Positions 56,174 through 64,000 of a stretch of 64,000 nt of DNA are shown one piece after another (position 1 is the first letter of the stretch; each line of letters begins with the position of its first letter). The notes beneath the pieces were generated by a model, which saw only the letters and a list, made by a program, of their open reading frames with translations, did not search any database and was not told the DNA's origin. Position numbers and translations under genes: made by a program. Source of the DNA: Tenacibaculum sp. AHE14PA. GTDB lineage: Bacteria > Bacteroidota > Bacteroidia > Flavobacteriales > Flavobacteriaceae. The stretch covers positions 682,001-746,000 of the forward strand of contig NZ_CP058983.1 of assembly GCF_019278465.1 (NCBI RefSeq), read 5' to 3'.

Positions 56174-56204
56174 AAAACTCCCTATTGATAAAATAGGGAG
56201 TTTT
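56174..56204 (+). terminator. Terminator of fusion isomerase gene
   Basis: A perfect 13-bp stem AAAACTCCCTATT (56174-56186) / AATAGGGAGTTTT (56192-56204) is followed by T. It lies 28 bases after the stop. Confidence 0.9.
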
Positions 56205-56327
56205 TATTTACACTAAATTAACATCCTTAACAATTAAGATTATATTAATTAAAATACATATTACACTTACATAAACTCACTATAGTATTAATGTTTCATA
56301 TTTACGTTGTAATTAAAAAACATTAAA

Positions 56328-56927
56328 ATGAAAAATATACTTCCCATTATAGCGTTATCCATTTTTAACCTAATTAACAGTTATGGTCAAGCTGAAGTAT
56401 GTAAAAAACCTGCTGAAGATACTTTTGAAGATTTGAATGTAATTTCCGTTAAAAAATGTGATGTTACCGACAAAAATGATTCAAGAAAAATAATTAAAAC
56501 AAAAACAATAAGAAAAAGAGTTCGAAACATTAGGGTTAGCAAAAACCATTCTGACACAAAAAACTTATCTAGAGAGGTTTTATTTACTTTAGTTCAAGAA
56601 ATTCCTATGTTTGACTCTTGTAATAAATCTACCCGAAAAAATGATGTCAAATGTTTTAAAAAAAAAATAAAGAAGCATTTTTCAAAAAACTTTTATGCCG
56701 AAAAATTTAACAATGAAGTTATCAATGACAAGATATTTATTAAATTTAGTATTGACTTATATGGAAATGTCGTTAATACTCAAATAAAGAGCAAAAAACA
56801 ACACAAAGAACTTCACCATGAGATAAATCGCATCTTACAAAAGCTACCCTCATTTACTCCAGGAAAAGAGAAAGGGTTACCAGTAATAGTAATATACTCT
56901 TTTACCTTTAACTTAACCTTAAGTTAA
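56328..56927 (+). CDS. Secreted TonB_C-domain protein, paralogue 1
   Basis: The 199-residue product has a signal peptide (LPIIALSIFNLINSYGQ) instead of the usual TonB membrane anchor and no Pro-rich linker. An N-terminal Cys-bounded motif (VCKKPAEDTFEDLNVISVKKC) is followed by a basic linker. The C-terminal domain resembles TonB_C (IFIKFSIDLYGNVVNTQIKSK, KLPSFTPGK) but is the most divergent of the three. Cys pair in FDSCNKSTRKNDVKC is kept. The function is unknown. Confidence 0.75.
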   Translation: MKNILPIIALSIFNLINSYGQAEVCKKPAEDTFEDLNVISVKKCDVTDKNDSRKIIKTKTIRKRVRNIRVSKNHSDTKNLSREVLFTLVQEIPMFDSCNKSTRKNDVKCFKKKIKKHFSKNFYAEKFNNEVINDKIFIKFSIDLYGNVVNTQIKSKKQHKELHHEINRILQKLPSFTPGKEKGLPVIVIYSFTFNLTLS

Positions 56928-56992
56928 CATAATTAAGCACTTAAAAACATTATATTTACCAGCTTATTAACTAACCCTTAATTACCCATACT

Positions 56993-57664
56993 ATGAGATT
57001 CCCCTTCAGCATAGTTATAGCACTTTTTATGTCTGCTATAGCTATTTCACAAGAAAAATGTGAAACACCTAACGAAGAAATCGCAGATCTTAATGCTATA
57101 AGCATTACAAAATGCTCTATTGACGACGTACAAAAAGCACTAGAATCTGATGAAGACAAACAAGTTTCTGTAAGAAGACACGTTAGAAAATCTAAAAATA
57201 GTGTTTCAATAGCTGCCAATAATAAAATTGAGAAAATTAAAAACAACAATGCTTTGGTTGAAAAACTAACCATTAAAAAAGATGTTGTTTCTTCTTTAAA
57301 AAGAATTCCGTTTCATTTAGTAGAACAAATACCTTTGTTTACTAAATGTAAGAATTCTCCCTTACTTGCACAAGCCAAGTGTTTTGAAAAACAAATGATT
57401 AAGCATGTTGTTCAAAACTTTAGTTATCCTGAAGCTGCAAAGGCTAAAAATATTGAAGGAAGAGTAATGGTGCAATTTACTATTGACAAAGCTGGTAAAG
57501 TGGTAAATATAAAAAAAAGAGGACCCAAAGGAGGTGAGCTACTGGAAGAAGAAGCTGTACGATTAATCAAAAAATTACCAAATTTTATACCTGGTAAACA
57601 TCTTGGGAATTTAGTCAATGTAAAATATGCTTTGCCAATAACTTTTAAAACACCAAAAAAATAA
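56993..57664 (+). CDS. Secreted TonB_C-domain protein, paralogue 2
   Basis: The 223-residue product begins with a signal peptide (FSIVIALFMSAIAISQ). It has the same Cys-bounded motif (CETPNEEIADLNAISITKC) and a TonB_C domain (RIPFHLVEQIPLFTKC, YPEAAKAKNIEGRVMVQFTIDKAG, KLPNFIPGKHLG). In the family, the C-terminal domain contacts the TonB box of outer-membrane receptors. Here no inner-membrane anchor exists, so energy transduction is unlikely; a periplasmic binding role is inferred. Confidence 0.8.
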   Translation: MRFPFSIVIALFMSAIAISQEKCETPNEEIADLNAISITKCSIDDVQKALESDEDKQVSVRRHVRKSKNSVSIAANNKIEKIKNNNALVEKLTIKKDVVSSLKRIPFHLVEQIPLFTKCKNSPLLAQAKCFEKQMIKHVVQNFSYPEAAKAKNIEGRVMVQFTIDKAGKVVNIKKRGPKGGELLEEEAVRLIKKLPNFIPGKHLGNLVNVKYALPITFKTPKK

Positions 57665-57974
57665 TTAAAAATTAAATAGTATTGTAAAAATAATTCCCGC
57701 TAGTCTATAGATTATCGGGAATTATTTTTTTACTAAAACAGCATAATTTAATTATAAAAACAACTATTTTAAAGGAATATTTAGAATAACACAAAATTCT
57801 AAAATACTCTTAAAAAAAGTAAATTATTCTTGCAAAAAGAATAACCTTTTAATTATAAACCCTTTAGGTAAAAAAAATAGTTTAAATTATTTTCTTTAAT
57901 AAATTATTTTTTCTTACTTTTACAACTCAAACTTGTTAACAAATTTTGTTAACCCCTTAAAATAGAGTGCGATT
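57665..57974 (+). other. 310-base intergenic region with terminator
   Basis: A terminator follows paralogue 2 at 57688-57727. The rest is AT-rich, with a weak -7-like TACTTTTA near 57916. I see no other gene or repeat in it. Confidence 0.6.
57688..57727 (+). terminator. Terminator after TonB_C paralogue 2
   Basis: AAATAATTCCCG (57688-57699) / CGGGAATTATTT (57716-57727) is followed by a T run. Confidence 0.85.
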
Positions 57975-59093
57975 ATGAAGAAATTCCCCTTACTCGTGAC
58001 AGCAATGCTTTTTTCTTTAGCAACTGTTGCTCAACAAGAAGTATGTGCTACTACAGATGAAACTATAGCGGATCCTAATAGTATCACAAAATGTGCTATT
58101 GAAGAAACACAGGATGGTGAAAAAAAGCAACTTTCTATTGAGGTTTCTACAAGGAGACGTGTTGTGCGTAAAAAGAATGAAGCTGTTTCTGCTATTGGAG
58201 GAGCTGGCACTTCGCAAAAAGTAGCTAACATAAAGAAAAACACTTTATTGGTTGGTAAACTTGAATTAGAAGATAATTCAGAGACTATTGAAAGAATTCC
58301 TTTTAATCTTGTAGAAGAAATTCCTTTATTTTCTAAATGTAATAATGTGCCTTTAATGAAACAAGCTAAATGTTTTGAGACTCAAATGTCAAAACATATA
58401 ATGAAAAACTTTAAATATCCACAAGATGCATTTGATGCAGGTATTCAAGGTAGAGTTTTAGTACAATTTACAATTGATGAGCAAGGTAATGTTGCTGCTA
58501 TTCAAATGAGAGGTCCACAAAATGGTGAATCTTTAGAAAAAGAAGCTAGTAGAATCGTTAACAAACTTCCTACATTTATACCAGGAAAACACAATGGAAG
58601 AAATGTAAAAGTTAAATATGGTATTCCTATTACGTTTAAACACCCTAATCCTAGCGCTGTTAAAACTCAGGTAGCAAAAAGAGTAGCTACTAAACGTGTA
58701 TCAAATACTAGCAAAGAAAAATTAATTACTGACTATATTAAATTTGATAAAGTACAAACTATACCTCTATTTAAAGCTTGTGTAAAGGTTGAAGATACAC
58801 AAAAAGAAAATTGTTTTAATGAAAGAATGGTTAGCCATATTCAAAGAAACTTTAATTATCCTGCAGCAGCAGCCGATCAGAACATAGAAGGTAAAGTTTG
58901 GGTTCGTTTTATTATTGGTAAGGAAGGTAAAGTAAGTAATATAAAAATGAGAGGCCCTGAAGGAGGAGAATTATTAGAACAAGAAGCAAAAAGAATGGTT
59001 ACTAAATTAGCTACTTTTGTACCTGGTAAACAGGATGGTAAATTGGCGAATGTTGAATACTACATTCCAATTAACTTTGCTTTACAAGATTAA
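57975..59093 (+). CDS. Secreted protein with two TonB_C domains, paralogue 3
   Basis: The 372-residue product has a signal peptide (PLLVTAMLFSLATVAQ) and the Cys motif (CATTDETIADPNSITKC). Two TonB_C domains follow: about 110-220 (RIPFNLVEEIPLFSKC, YPQDAFDAGIQGRVLVQFTID) and about 255-370 (VQTIPLFKAC, YPAAAADQNIEGKVWVRFIIG). Each keeps the Cys pair and the PGK turn. The second domain arose by internal duplication. No anchor or Pro-rich linker is present. It ends at a strong terminator. Confidence 0.82.
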   Translation: MKKFPLLVTAMLFSLATVAQQEVCATTDETIADPNSITKCAIEETQDGEKKQLSIEVSTRRRVVRKKNEAVSAIGGAGTSQKVANIKKNTLLVGKLELEDNSETIERIPFNLVEEIPLFSKCNNVPLMKQAKCFETQMSKHIMKNFKYPQDAFDAGIQGRVLVQFTIDEQGNVAAIQMRGPQNGESLEKEASRIVNKLPTFIPGKHNGRNVKVKYGIPITFKHPNPSAVKTQVAKRVATKRVSNTSKEKLITDYIKFDKVQTIPLFKACVKVEDTQKENCFNERMVSHIQRNFNYPAAAADQNIEGKVWVRFIIGKEGKVSNIKMRGPEGGELLEQEAKRMVTKLATFVPGKQDGKLANVEYYIPINFALQD

Positions 59094-59372
59094 TAAATTA
59101 AATATCATATAACACCTATATTTACAGGTATTACATATATTAAGCCTGAACAATAATGTATATTGTTCAGGCTTATTTTTTTGTAGGAATTTCATTTCGA
59201 AAAAACACTTTAAAACTTCTAAATATATCTTCTAACTACTATTTATATGAATGGCAACAAAGAACTGAGGTAAAAAACAAACCTTTTCTTTATTAAATTT
59301 ACACAATAATATTCTAGACTCAAAATGCTATTACTTGGTATTTTAAGTTTTTATTTCATGTATAATAACTAC
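59094..59372. other. Intergenic region between TonB_C array and IS110 element
   Basis: This 279-base stretch holds the terminator at 59141-59175 and then AT-rich DNA. The right end of the IS element should lie in it, but I cannot set the boundary. No gene is seen. Confidence 0.5.
59141..59175 (+). terminator. Terminator of TonB_C paralogue 3
   Basis: A perfect 15-bp stem TAAGCCTGAACAATA (59141-59155) / TATTGTTCAGGCTTA (59161-59175) is followed by seven T. Confidence 0.9.
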
Positions 59373-60341
59373 TTATTTAGCTAATACCGAAATATACTTT
59401 TCATCATAAGGTAAACCCGATTTTGCAATAGCAAAACTTTGTTTTATTAACTTATTTGAAACAGCTATTAATGCTAGTTTTTTACTCTTTCCTTTGTTTA
59501 CAATACGCTCATAAATATCTTTACATGCCTTATTATGTTTGCAGGCATTAAAGGAACACAAAAACAAAAGATTACGTAACTTTCTATTACCAACTTTACT
59601 AATCCTACTTCGACCTCTTACACTACTGCCAGACTCTCGTATTATAGGTGTTATACCAACATAACTACAAAGTTGTTTTGAGTTTTCAAACTTGGTAAAA
59701 CCATCGGTAATTACTAGCATAAATAAGGCGGTTTTAAGTCCGATCCCTGGAATACTGGTTAATAAGGTTAACTGAAACTGCTGCTCTTGTTTTACTAAAG
59801 ATAACAACCTTTCTTCAATTCCTTTTAACTCTTTATCTAAATGTTTTTTGTCTCTTTTCAAAGAACGATAAACCCATTTTGAAGGAATGCCTAAAACTTC
59901 TTCTCCATGTATTTTATTCTTGGTTGCTGTGCGTTTCTTGATAAAACTATCCATTAAACGAAACAATTGCAAGCATTCACTTTGTACATCTGTAAGAGCT
60001 GTATATAAAGGAACCTCATTTATTTGTCCATATTCGCAAATGGCTTTGGCATCACTTTTATCTGTTTTTACTTTAGATAATTTCATCTGAATGAAACGCT
60101 TTACCGATAAAGGATTCACTACCGAAACTAAAATACCTTGTTTAAATAAAAACTGAGCTAGCCGATAATGATAATAACCCGTAGCTTCCATTATAACTAA
60201 TGATTCTTTAGGAAGGTTTTTTAGAAAGACCTTAAAACCAGAGGCATCATTTTTAAATTGATCATGGCCGCTTTTACTTCCATGAACATCAAATACATCT
60301 TTACTTATGTCAACTCCAAAAATTTCCTTATATTTATTCAT
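59373..60341 (-). CDS. IS110 family transposase
   Basis: The 322-residue product is intact. The N-terminal RuvC-like DEDD domain shows Asp11 (FGVDISKDVFD), Glu52 (VIMEATGYYHYR), Asp94 and Asp97 (KTDKSDAKAI). The C-terminal Tnp20 domain holds the Ser-rich catalytic region (RESGSSVRGRSRISKVGNRKLRNLL). These are the features of RNA-guided IS110 recombinases. It lies at the start of a long non-coding left end, and no interrupted host gene is seen. Confidence 0.93.
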   Translation of the reverse strand: MNKYKEIFGVDISKDVFDVHGSKSGHDQFKNDASGFKVFLKNLPKESLVIMEATGYYHYRLAQFLFKQGILVSVVNPLSVKRFIQMKLSKVKTDKSDAKAICEYGQINEVPLYTALTDVQSECLQLFRLMDSFIKKRTATKNKIHGEEVLGIPSKWVYRSLKRDKKHLDKELKGIEERLLSLVKQEQQFQLTLLTSIPGIGLKTALFMLVITDGFTKFENSKQLCSYVGITPIIRESGSSVRGRSRISKVGNRKLRNLLFLCSFNACKHNKACKDIYERIVNKGKSKKLALIAVSNKLIKQSFAIAKSGLPYDEKYISVLAK

Positions 60342-60545
60342 AAGAACTGTTTTATGAAAGAATAAGCTACTTGACTCACAACAAATTGAAATCGAGATCT
60401 AGGTCTCACAGAACTGAACGTGATTTTTAGTAGAAAAGAGAGAGGATTATCAATGTTGTCGAAGTCAATGCTTCACCGTATATATTAACCTTAATTCTCT
60501 CTTTTATTCTTTCTGATTTATATCTCTTAAATTTAACCTTTTTAT
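60342..60545 (-). ncRNA. Possible bridge RNA in IS110 left end
   Basis: The region before the transposase start is non-coding on both strands, as in IS110 left ends that encode a bridge RNA of about 150-250 bases. On the minus strand AAAAGAGAGAATTAAGG near 60490-60505 can pair with CCTCTCTCTTTT near 60434-60445 to form a large stem around an internal loop. Loop-target complementarity is not tested, and the element boundary is unknown. Confidence 0.45.
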
Positions 60546-60852
60546 TAAATTGCTAACTTAAGGTGTATATAAACTTTATTTAGCAACACTAAAAGCCCTC
60601 TTTATTTAGTTTTATATCATTTATCAAATCTCTATGTCATTACTTACATAAGGCTATATAAAAACAGAAATCCTTTATATAGTATGTTTATTATCTTATA
60701 ATATGTTAAAACTAATAGCTATTAACAACTCACATTACTTATTTTCTATACTTGTTATCACGTATTGTTTTTAATACTTATGTTACTACTATTTATTAGT
60801 AAGTGAAATTCGCGTTTACAATGTAATTATGCTGTAATTCATTATAACATAA

Positions 60853-60879
60853 AAAAACTCCCATTACAGGAGTTTTTAT
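60853..60879 (-). terminator. Terminator of PorE-like gene
   Basis: AAAAAACTCC (60853-60862) / GGAGTTTTTA (60870-60879) is followed on the minus strand by T. It lies 28 bases after the stop. Confidence 0.85.
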
Positions 60880-60906
60880 AGGGAAAAATTAAAAGGGGTA
60901 TTGCTA

Positions 60907-63057
60907 TTAATTTTTATACTCTATTTTAAAATCTTTTTTATCTTTCTCGCAGTCCTCTTCTCTACCTATAAGGCATTTTTTGGGACCTGAGGTATTCTTC
61001 CCTTTCTTTTTAAAATTCTTCTTTAAGAAAAGTAAAAAATTGTTCTTTTTTGTGATTCTTTTTTTAACAGCAATTTTTTCTGCAATTTGTCTTTCTCTAA
61101 TTTTATCAGTACCCTTTACTATATAAAAATATGAACGTCTATTTTTTTGATGTTCTTCCTCTGTACATTTATTTTTATTAGCATCATTACACTTATTTAG
61201 TAGCTGATCTTCTCCAAAACCTATAGCACTAATTACTCTTTCTTTTTTGATACCTCTAGAGACTATATACTCTTTTGTTGACTTAGCCCTTCTATCAGAC
61301 AACTTTCTATTGTAATCTCCTGGTCCTCTACTATCTGTATGAGATTCGATTTTAATACTCACCTCTGGATGGTTAGACATTACCATTACAATACTTTCTA
61401 ATTCATATTGAGCATCTTCTCTTATAAATGATTTACCATAATCGAAATATATAGGATTAATAACAATTTGGTTTCCTATAATTAATGGAATCAATTCTAA
61501 ATTAATTTGATTAATATTATCTTTAATGATGGTAACTCTTTTTTTATCTTTTGATCTATGATCTAATTTAGAAGCAAAAACAGTATAGGTATTATCGCAT
61601 AAAACGTCTTCAAAAACATACGCACCATTACTATTCGAAAATGCTTCTTTTATAACCTTCCCTTGGTTATCTACTAACTTAATTAAAGCGCCATCTACAG
61701 GCATTTTATTAATATTATCTGTTACTATTCCCTCTATTGATTTTGCACAAACAAGAGGATCAGTATACATATAAAAACTATACATATCATCATCCCCTTT
61801 ACCTCCAATTCTATTTGATGAGAAAAAACCTTTTTTTCCCTTTCCATCTATATAAAAAGAAAAATCATCTCTTTTACTATTAAATGGATGCCCTAAATTT
61901 TCAGCTATTGAATAAAGTGAGTCATTTTTTATTTTAGATTGAAAGATATCTAAAAGCCCTAAACCTAAATGTCCGTTTGAAGAAAAATACAAGGTATTAT
62001 CCTCTCCTATAAAAGGGAACATTTCTTTATCAGAAGTATTGATGTTTTCGCCTAAATTAACTGGAGTTCCGTACTGATCATTTCCTAGTATTGCTACCTT
62101 ATAAATATCTGTCGCTCCATAACCGCCAGGCATGGTAGATACGAAGTATAATATTTTTTCATCAGCACTCAGAGCTGGGTGCCCTACAGAAAACTCTTCT
62201 CCATTAAATGGCAATTCTTTTACATTAATCCAATATCCATTTACAAAACTTGCTTTATAAATTTTTAAATTAGAGGTATTCTTTTTGTCTCTTCTCGCCT
62301 TTTTCCCATTTACATTATTACGCGTAAAATAAATAGTTTTACCATCCTTGGTAAAAACTGGTGTTGATTCGTGAAATTCTGAGGTAATTGGAACCTCTAT
62401 TAATCGAGGATTTACCAATGTTAACACCGTATCTTTTTCGTTTTCTTCAAGAGATTTAATTTCTTCGGTTGCTTTATAAATATTTAAAAAAGGCTGGTTA
62501 TTCCATTTATATATACGTTCATTTTTTCCTCCTTTCGGAACGGCTGACGTATAATATGCTTTTCCGTTTAATAAGAAACCGCCAAAATCAGAAAACTCAG
62601 TGTTAATAGCCAAGTTTCTAACTCCGATTCGAATATCTTCATTCGCATAATCTAATAAGTAGTTTTCTTTTCTTAACTCTTCTTTTCTATTATTTTTTTC
62701 TGAAGACGTTAATGTTAAAAATATTGAATCTGATTCTTTATATTTTCCGTTGCTACGAAGTACTTGAGCATATTTAAACAAATGTTTATCCTCTAGTTCT
62801 TCTTTATATATAAATACCAATTTTTTATACCAAACTTCAGCTTGTTTGGTTTCTGCATTATTATAATAAGAGTCTGCCAAACGACTTAAAACATGTTTTG
62901 ATGTATCCCCTTTCTTCTCTACTAAAGCTTTATACAACTCAGCTGATTGCACATACGAAAACTCATTGAAGTACCTATCAGCTACTTTTTTATTTTGCCC
63001 AAAATTTCTTGCAGTTATTAATAATATGATTATTAATAAAAAGCTTCTTAAATTCAT
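60907..63057 (-). CDS. PorE-like OmpA-family protein of type IX secretion/gliding
   Basis: The 716-residue product has a signal peptide (LIIILLITARNFGQ), N-terminal TPR-like repeats (about 25-130), PD40/beta-propeller repeats (GYGATDIYKV, GLGLLDIFQSK, GKGDDDMYSFY), a carboxypeptidase-regulatory-like domain (GIVTDNINKMPVDGALIKLVDNQG) and a C-terminal OmpA peptidoglycan-binding domain (YFDYGKSFIREDAQYELE, ESHTDSRGPGDYNRKLSDRRA). This is the PorE architecture of type IX secretion. The C-terminal tail is basic. It follows the PorP gene by 14 bases and is co-transcribed with it. Confidence 0.9.
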   Translation of the reverse strand: MNLRSFLLIIILLITARNFGQNKKVADRYFNEFSYVQSAELYKALVEKKGDTSKHVLSRLADSYYNNAETKQAEVWYKKLVFIYKEELEDKHLFKYAQVLRSNGKYKESDSIFLTLTSSEKNNRKEELRKENYLLDYANEDIRIGVRNLAINTEFSDFGGFLLNGKAYYTSAVPKGGKNERIYKWNNQPFLNIYKATEEIKSLEENEKDTVLTLVNPRLIEVPITSEFHESTPVFTKDGKTIYFTRNNVNGKKARRDKKNTSNLKIYKASFVNGYWINVKELPFNGEEFSVGHPALSADEKILYFVSTMPGGYGATDIYKVAILGNDQYGTPVNLGENINTSDKEMFPFIGEDNTLYFSSNGHLGLGLLDIFQSKIKNDSLYSIAENLGHPFNSKRDDFSFYIDGKGKKGFFSSNRIGGKGDDDMYSFYMYTDPLVCAKSIEGIVTDNINKMPVDGALIKLVDNQGKVIKEAFSNSNGAYVFEDVLCDNTYTVFASKLDHRSKDKKRVTIIKDNINQINLELIPLIIGNQIVINPIYFDYGKSFIREDAQYELESIVMVMSNHPEVSIKIESHTDSRGPGDYNRKLSDRRAKSTKEYIVSRGIKKERVISAIGFGEDQLLNKCNDANKNKCTEEEHQKNRRSYFYIVKGTDKIRERQIAEKIAVKKRITKKNNFLLFLKKNFKKKGKNTSGPKKCLIGREEDCEKDKKDFKIEYKN

Positions 63058-63071
63058 ATAATCTATTTTTT

Positions 63072-63995
63072 TTAAAAGAATCTAGGGGATCTAAACGTTG
63101 TGTTTCTTAGTAATTCATACTGTAACATAATTTCATGAGTACCTGAATTTGTTACGTTATAATTAGAGGTAGTTAAATCATATGAATATCCAATAAGTAA
63201 TTCTTCTGAAACCTGAAAACCTAAAAGAGCACTTAAAGAATCGTTCCATCTCCAGCCTAAACCAATTCTAAATTTTTCATTAAACAATAAATTAGCTGAA
63301 ACATCTAAAGATAATGGAGCTCCTGATACTGCTTTTAATAAAGCTGCTGGCTTAAGTTTTAAATCTTCATTTATATCATAAACATACCCCGCTATTAAAA
63401 AGAAATGCATTCTTTCAACCGCTGATTCTCCTACTGGGTTTTCTGCGTCGTAATGTTCTTTTCTTAAAATATTAGGTACTGATAAGCCCACATACCATTC
63501 AGGTTCATAATAATAAATACCCACACCTATTGTTGGCAAAAACTTATTTATATTTTCTTCTAGAATCTGTTCATTTTGATTTACTTTACCTTTACTCCAA
63601 TCAATATTTAGTAATCGTCCTCCCAATCGTAATCCAAAAGCTAAATTACCTTCTTCACCCGTTTCAATGGTATATGATAGATTGGCATCTAAATAAATTT
63701 CTTTCGAAGGTCCTATTTCATCATTCATTAAATTAACACCTAAACCTAAACCTGAATACCCTATTGGAGCATGATAACTTAAATTTTGAGTATTTGGAGC
63801 GCCATCAAATCCAACCCATTGGGTTCTACCTATGGCAGTTATAACACCATGCCCTTTAGAACCTGCATATGCGGGGTTTACACTCATAGTATTGTGCATA
63901 TATTGTGTATATTGAGGGTCTTGCTGGGCAAGTATACTTGCCGATAAAAAAAAGCTTAAGAAACAAGTAAAAATTATTTTAAGGAACAGCTTCAT
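63072..63995 (-). CDS. PorP/SprF family type IX secretion outer membrane protein
   Basis: The 307-residue product starts with a signal peptide (FTCFLSFFLSASILAQ) and the family opening QQDPQYTQYMHNTMSVNPAYAGSKG. The rest is a beta-barrel-like series. PorP/SprF proteins partner PorE and anchor or process surface adhesins. The start lies five bases from the right window edge, so the gene seems complete but the promoter is cut off. A partner adhesin is often upstream, outside the window. Confidence 0.93.
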   Translation of the reverse strand: MKLFLKIIFTCFLSFFLSASILAQQDPQYTQYMHNTMSVNPAYAGSKGHGVITAIGRTQWVGFDGAPNTQNLSYHAPIGYSGLGLGVNLMNDEIGPSKEIYLDANLSYTIETGEEGNLAFGLRLGGRLLNIDWSKGKVNQNEQILEENINKFLPTIGVGIYYYEPEWYVGLSVPNILRKEHYDAENPVGESAVERMHFFLIAGYVYDINEDLKLKPAALLKAVSGAPLSLDVSANLLFNEKFRIGLGWRWNDSLSALLGFQVSEELLIGYSYDLTTSNYNVTNSGTHEIMLQYELLRNTTFRSPRFF

Positions 63996-64000
63996 ACAAT

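Larger units (their letters stand above)
60342..60906. other. 565-base non-coding stretch after the IS element
   Basis: The right part (60546-60850) is AT-rich and holds no gene, repeat or clear promoter that I can support. The left part is the IS left end. A terminator at 60853-60879 belongs to the gene at 60907. Confidence 0.5.

Noticed and set aside
60546..60850. Possible gene remnants after the IS element
   Set aside because: The stretch is AT-rich with many stops in all frames, and no family is seen.

Overview
The window is AT-rich (about one third G+C by eye) and carries genes typical of the family Flavobacteriaceae (Bacteroidota), probably a marine gliding bacterium close to Tenacibaculum or Polaribacter. 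The evidence is a PorP/SprF plus PorE-like OmpA pair of the type IX secretion/gliding system, the flavobacterial CAL67264 and DUF2853 small proteins, a menaquinone pathway, an LptD-like protein beside an amidase and MlaD, promoters of the Bacteroidota TTTG/TAnnTTTG type without Shine-Dalgarno sequences, and REP-like palindromic repeats. I saw no rRNA, tRNA or CRISPR array. Layout, left to right: (1) 1-6000 holds an incomplete membrane-anchored protein, a possible sigma-54-driven mini-gene (704-848), ettA, a small membrane protein, lpxD and a FadH-like Old Yellow Enzyme. (2) 6.0-10.7 kb is a stress/redox island: two pirins, a MarR regulator, a cysteine-less glutaredoxin-like protein, and a DoxX - OsmC - FMN reductase operon. 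A shared CATG-centred palindrome lies in at least three of its promoters, so it looks like one MarR regulon. (3) 10.7-17.4 kb carries the glyoxylate shunt (aceB, aceA) divergent from a RamB/ScfR-type regulator, with a 16-bp palindrome between them, then an acyl-CoA carboxyltransferase. (4) 17.4-29.9 kb holds a DUF3352/MORN-like protein, YebC, men genes (menE, menC, menA) interspersed with repeats, an HdrB/HdrC-like iron-sulfur pair, MlaD and a cell-wall amidase. (5) 30-48.9 kb holds LptD-like, RidA, mgsA, gap, pfkA, a sodium/solute symporter, a TPR protein, DUF2853, serine dehydratase, SanA-like, YaaA, an MBL hydrolase, an unknown 480-residue family, an ECF sigma/membrane protein/sensor operon, and small conserved proteins. 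(6) 48.9-56.2 kb has an attenuator-like leader with two overlapping small ORFs, manA-queD-idi, prfC, an outer-membrane protein whose 5' end contains a repeat, and a cyclophilin-FKBP fusion. (7) 56.3-64 kb has three tandem secreted TonB_C-domain proteins, an IS110 element with a long non-coding left end that may encode a bridge RNA, and the PorE/PorP pair. How parts work together: the glyoxylate shunt and carboxylase point to growth on acetate, fatty acids or branched amino acids; menaquinone synthesis neighbours a quinone-facing Fe-S complex; the envelope genes (LpxD, LptD, MlaD, amidase, PorP/PorE, TonB-like) serve the outer membrane. The most unusual signals are the sigma-54 mini-gene with an FYYWW peptide and a terminator/antiterminator, the CATG operator family, the Met/Cys-rich leader upstream of an undescribed gene pair, the TonB_C paralogue array, and REP insertions that became part of coding sequences.
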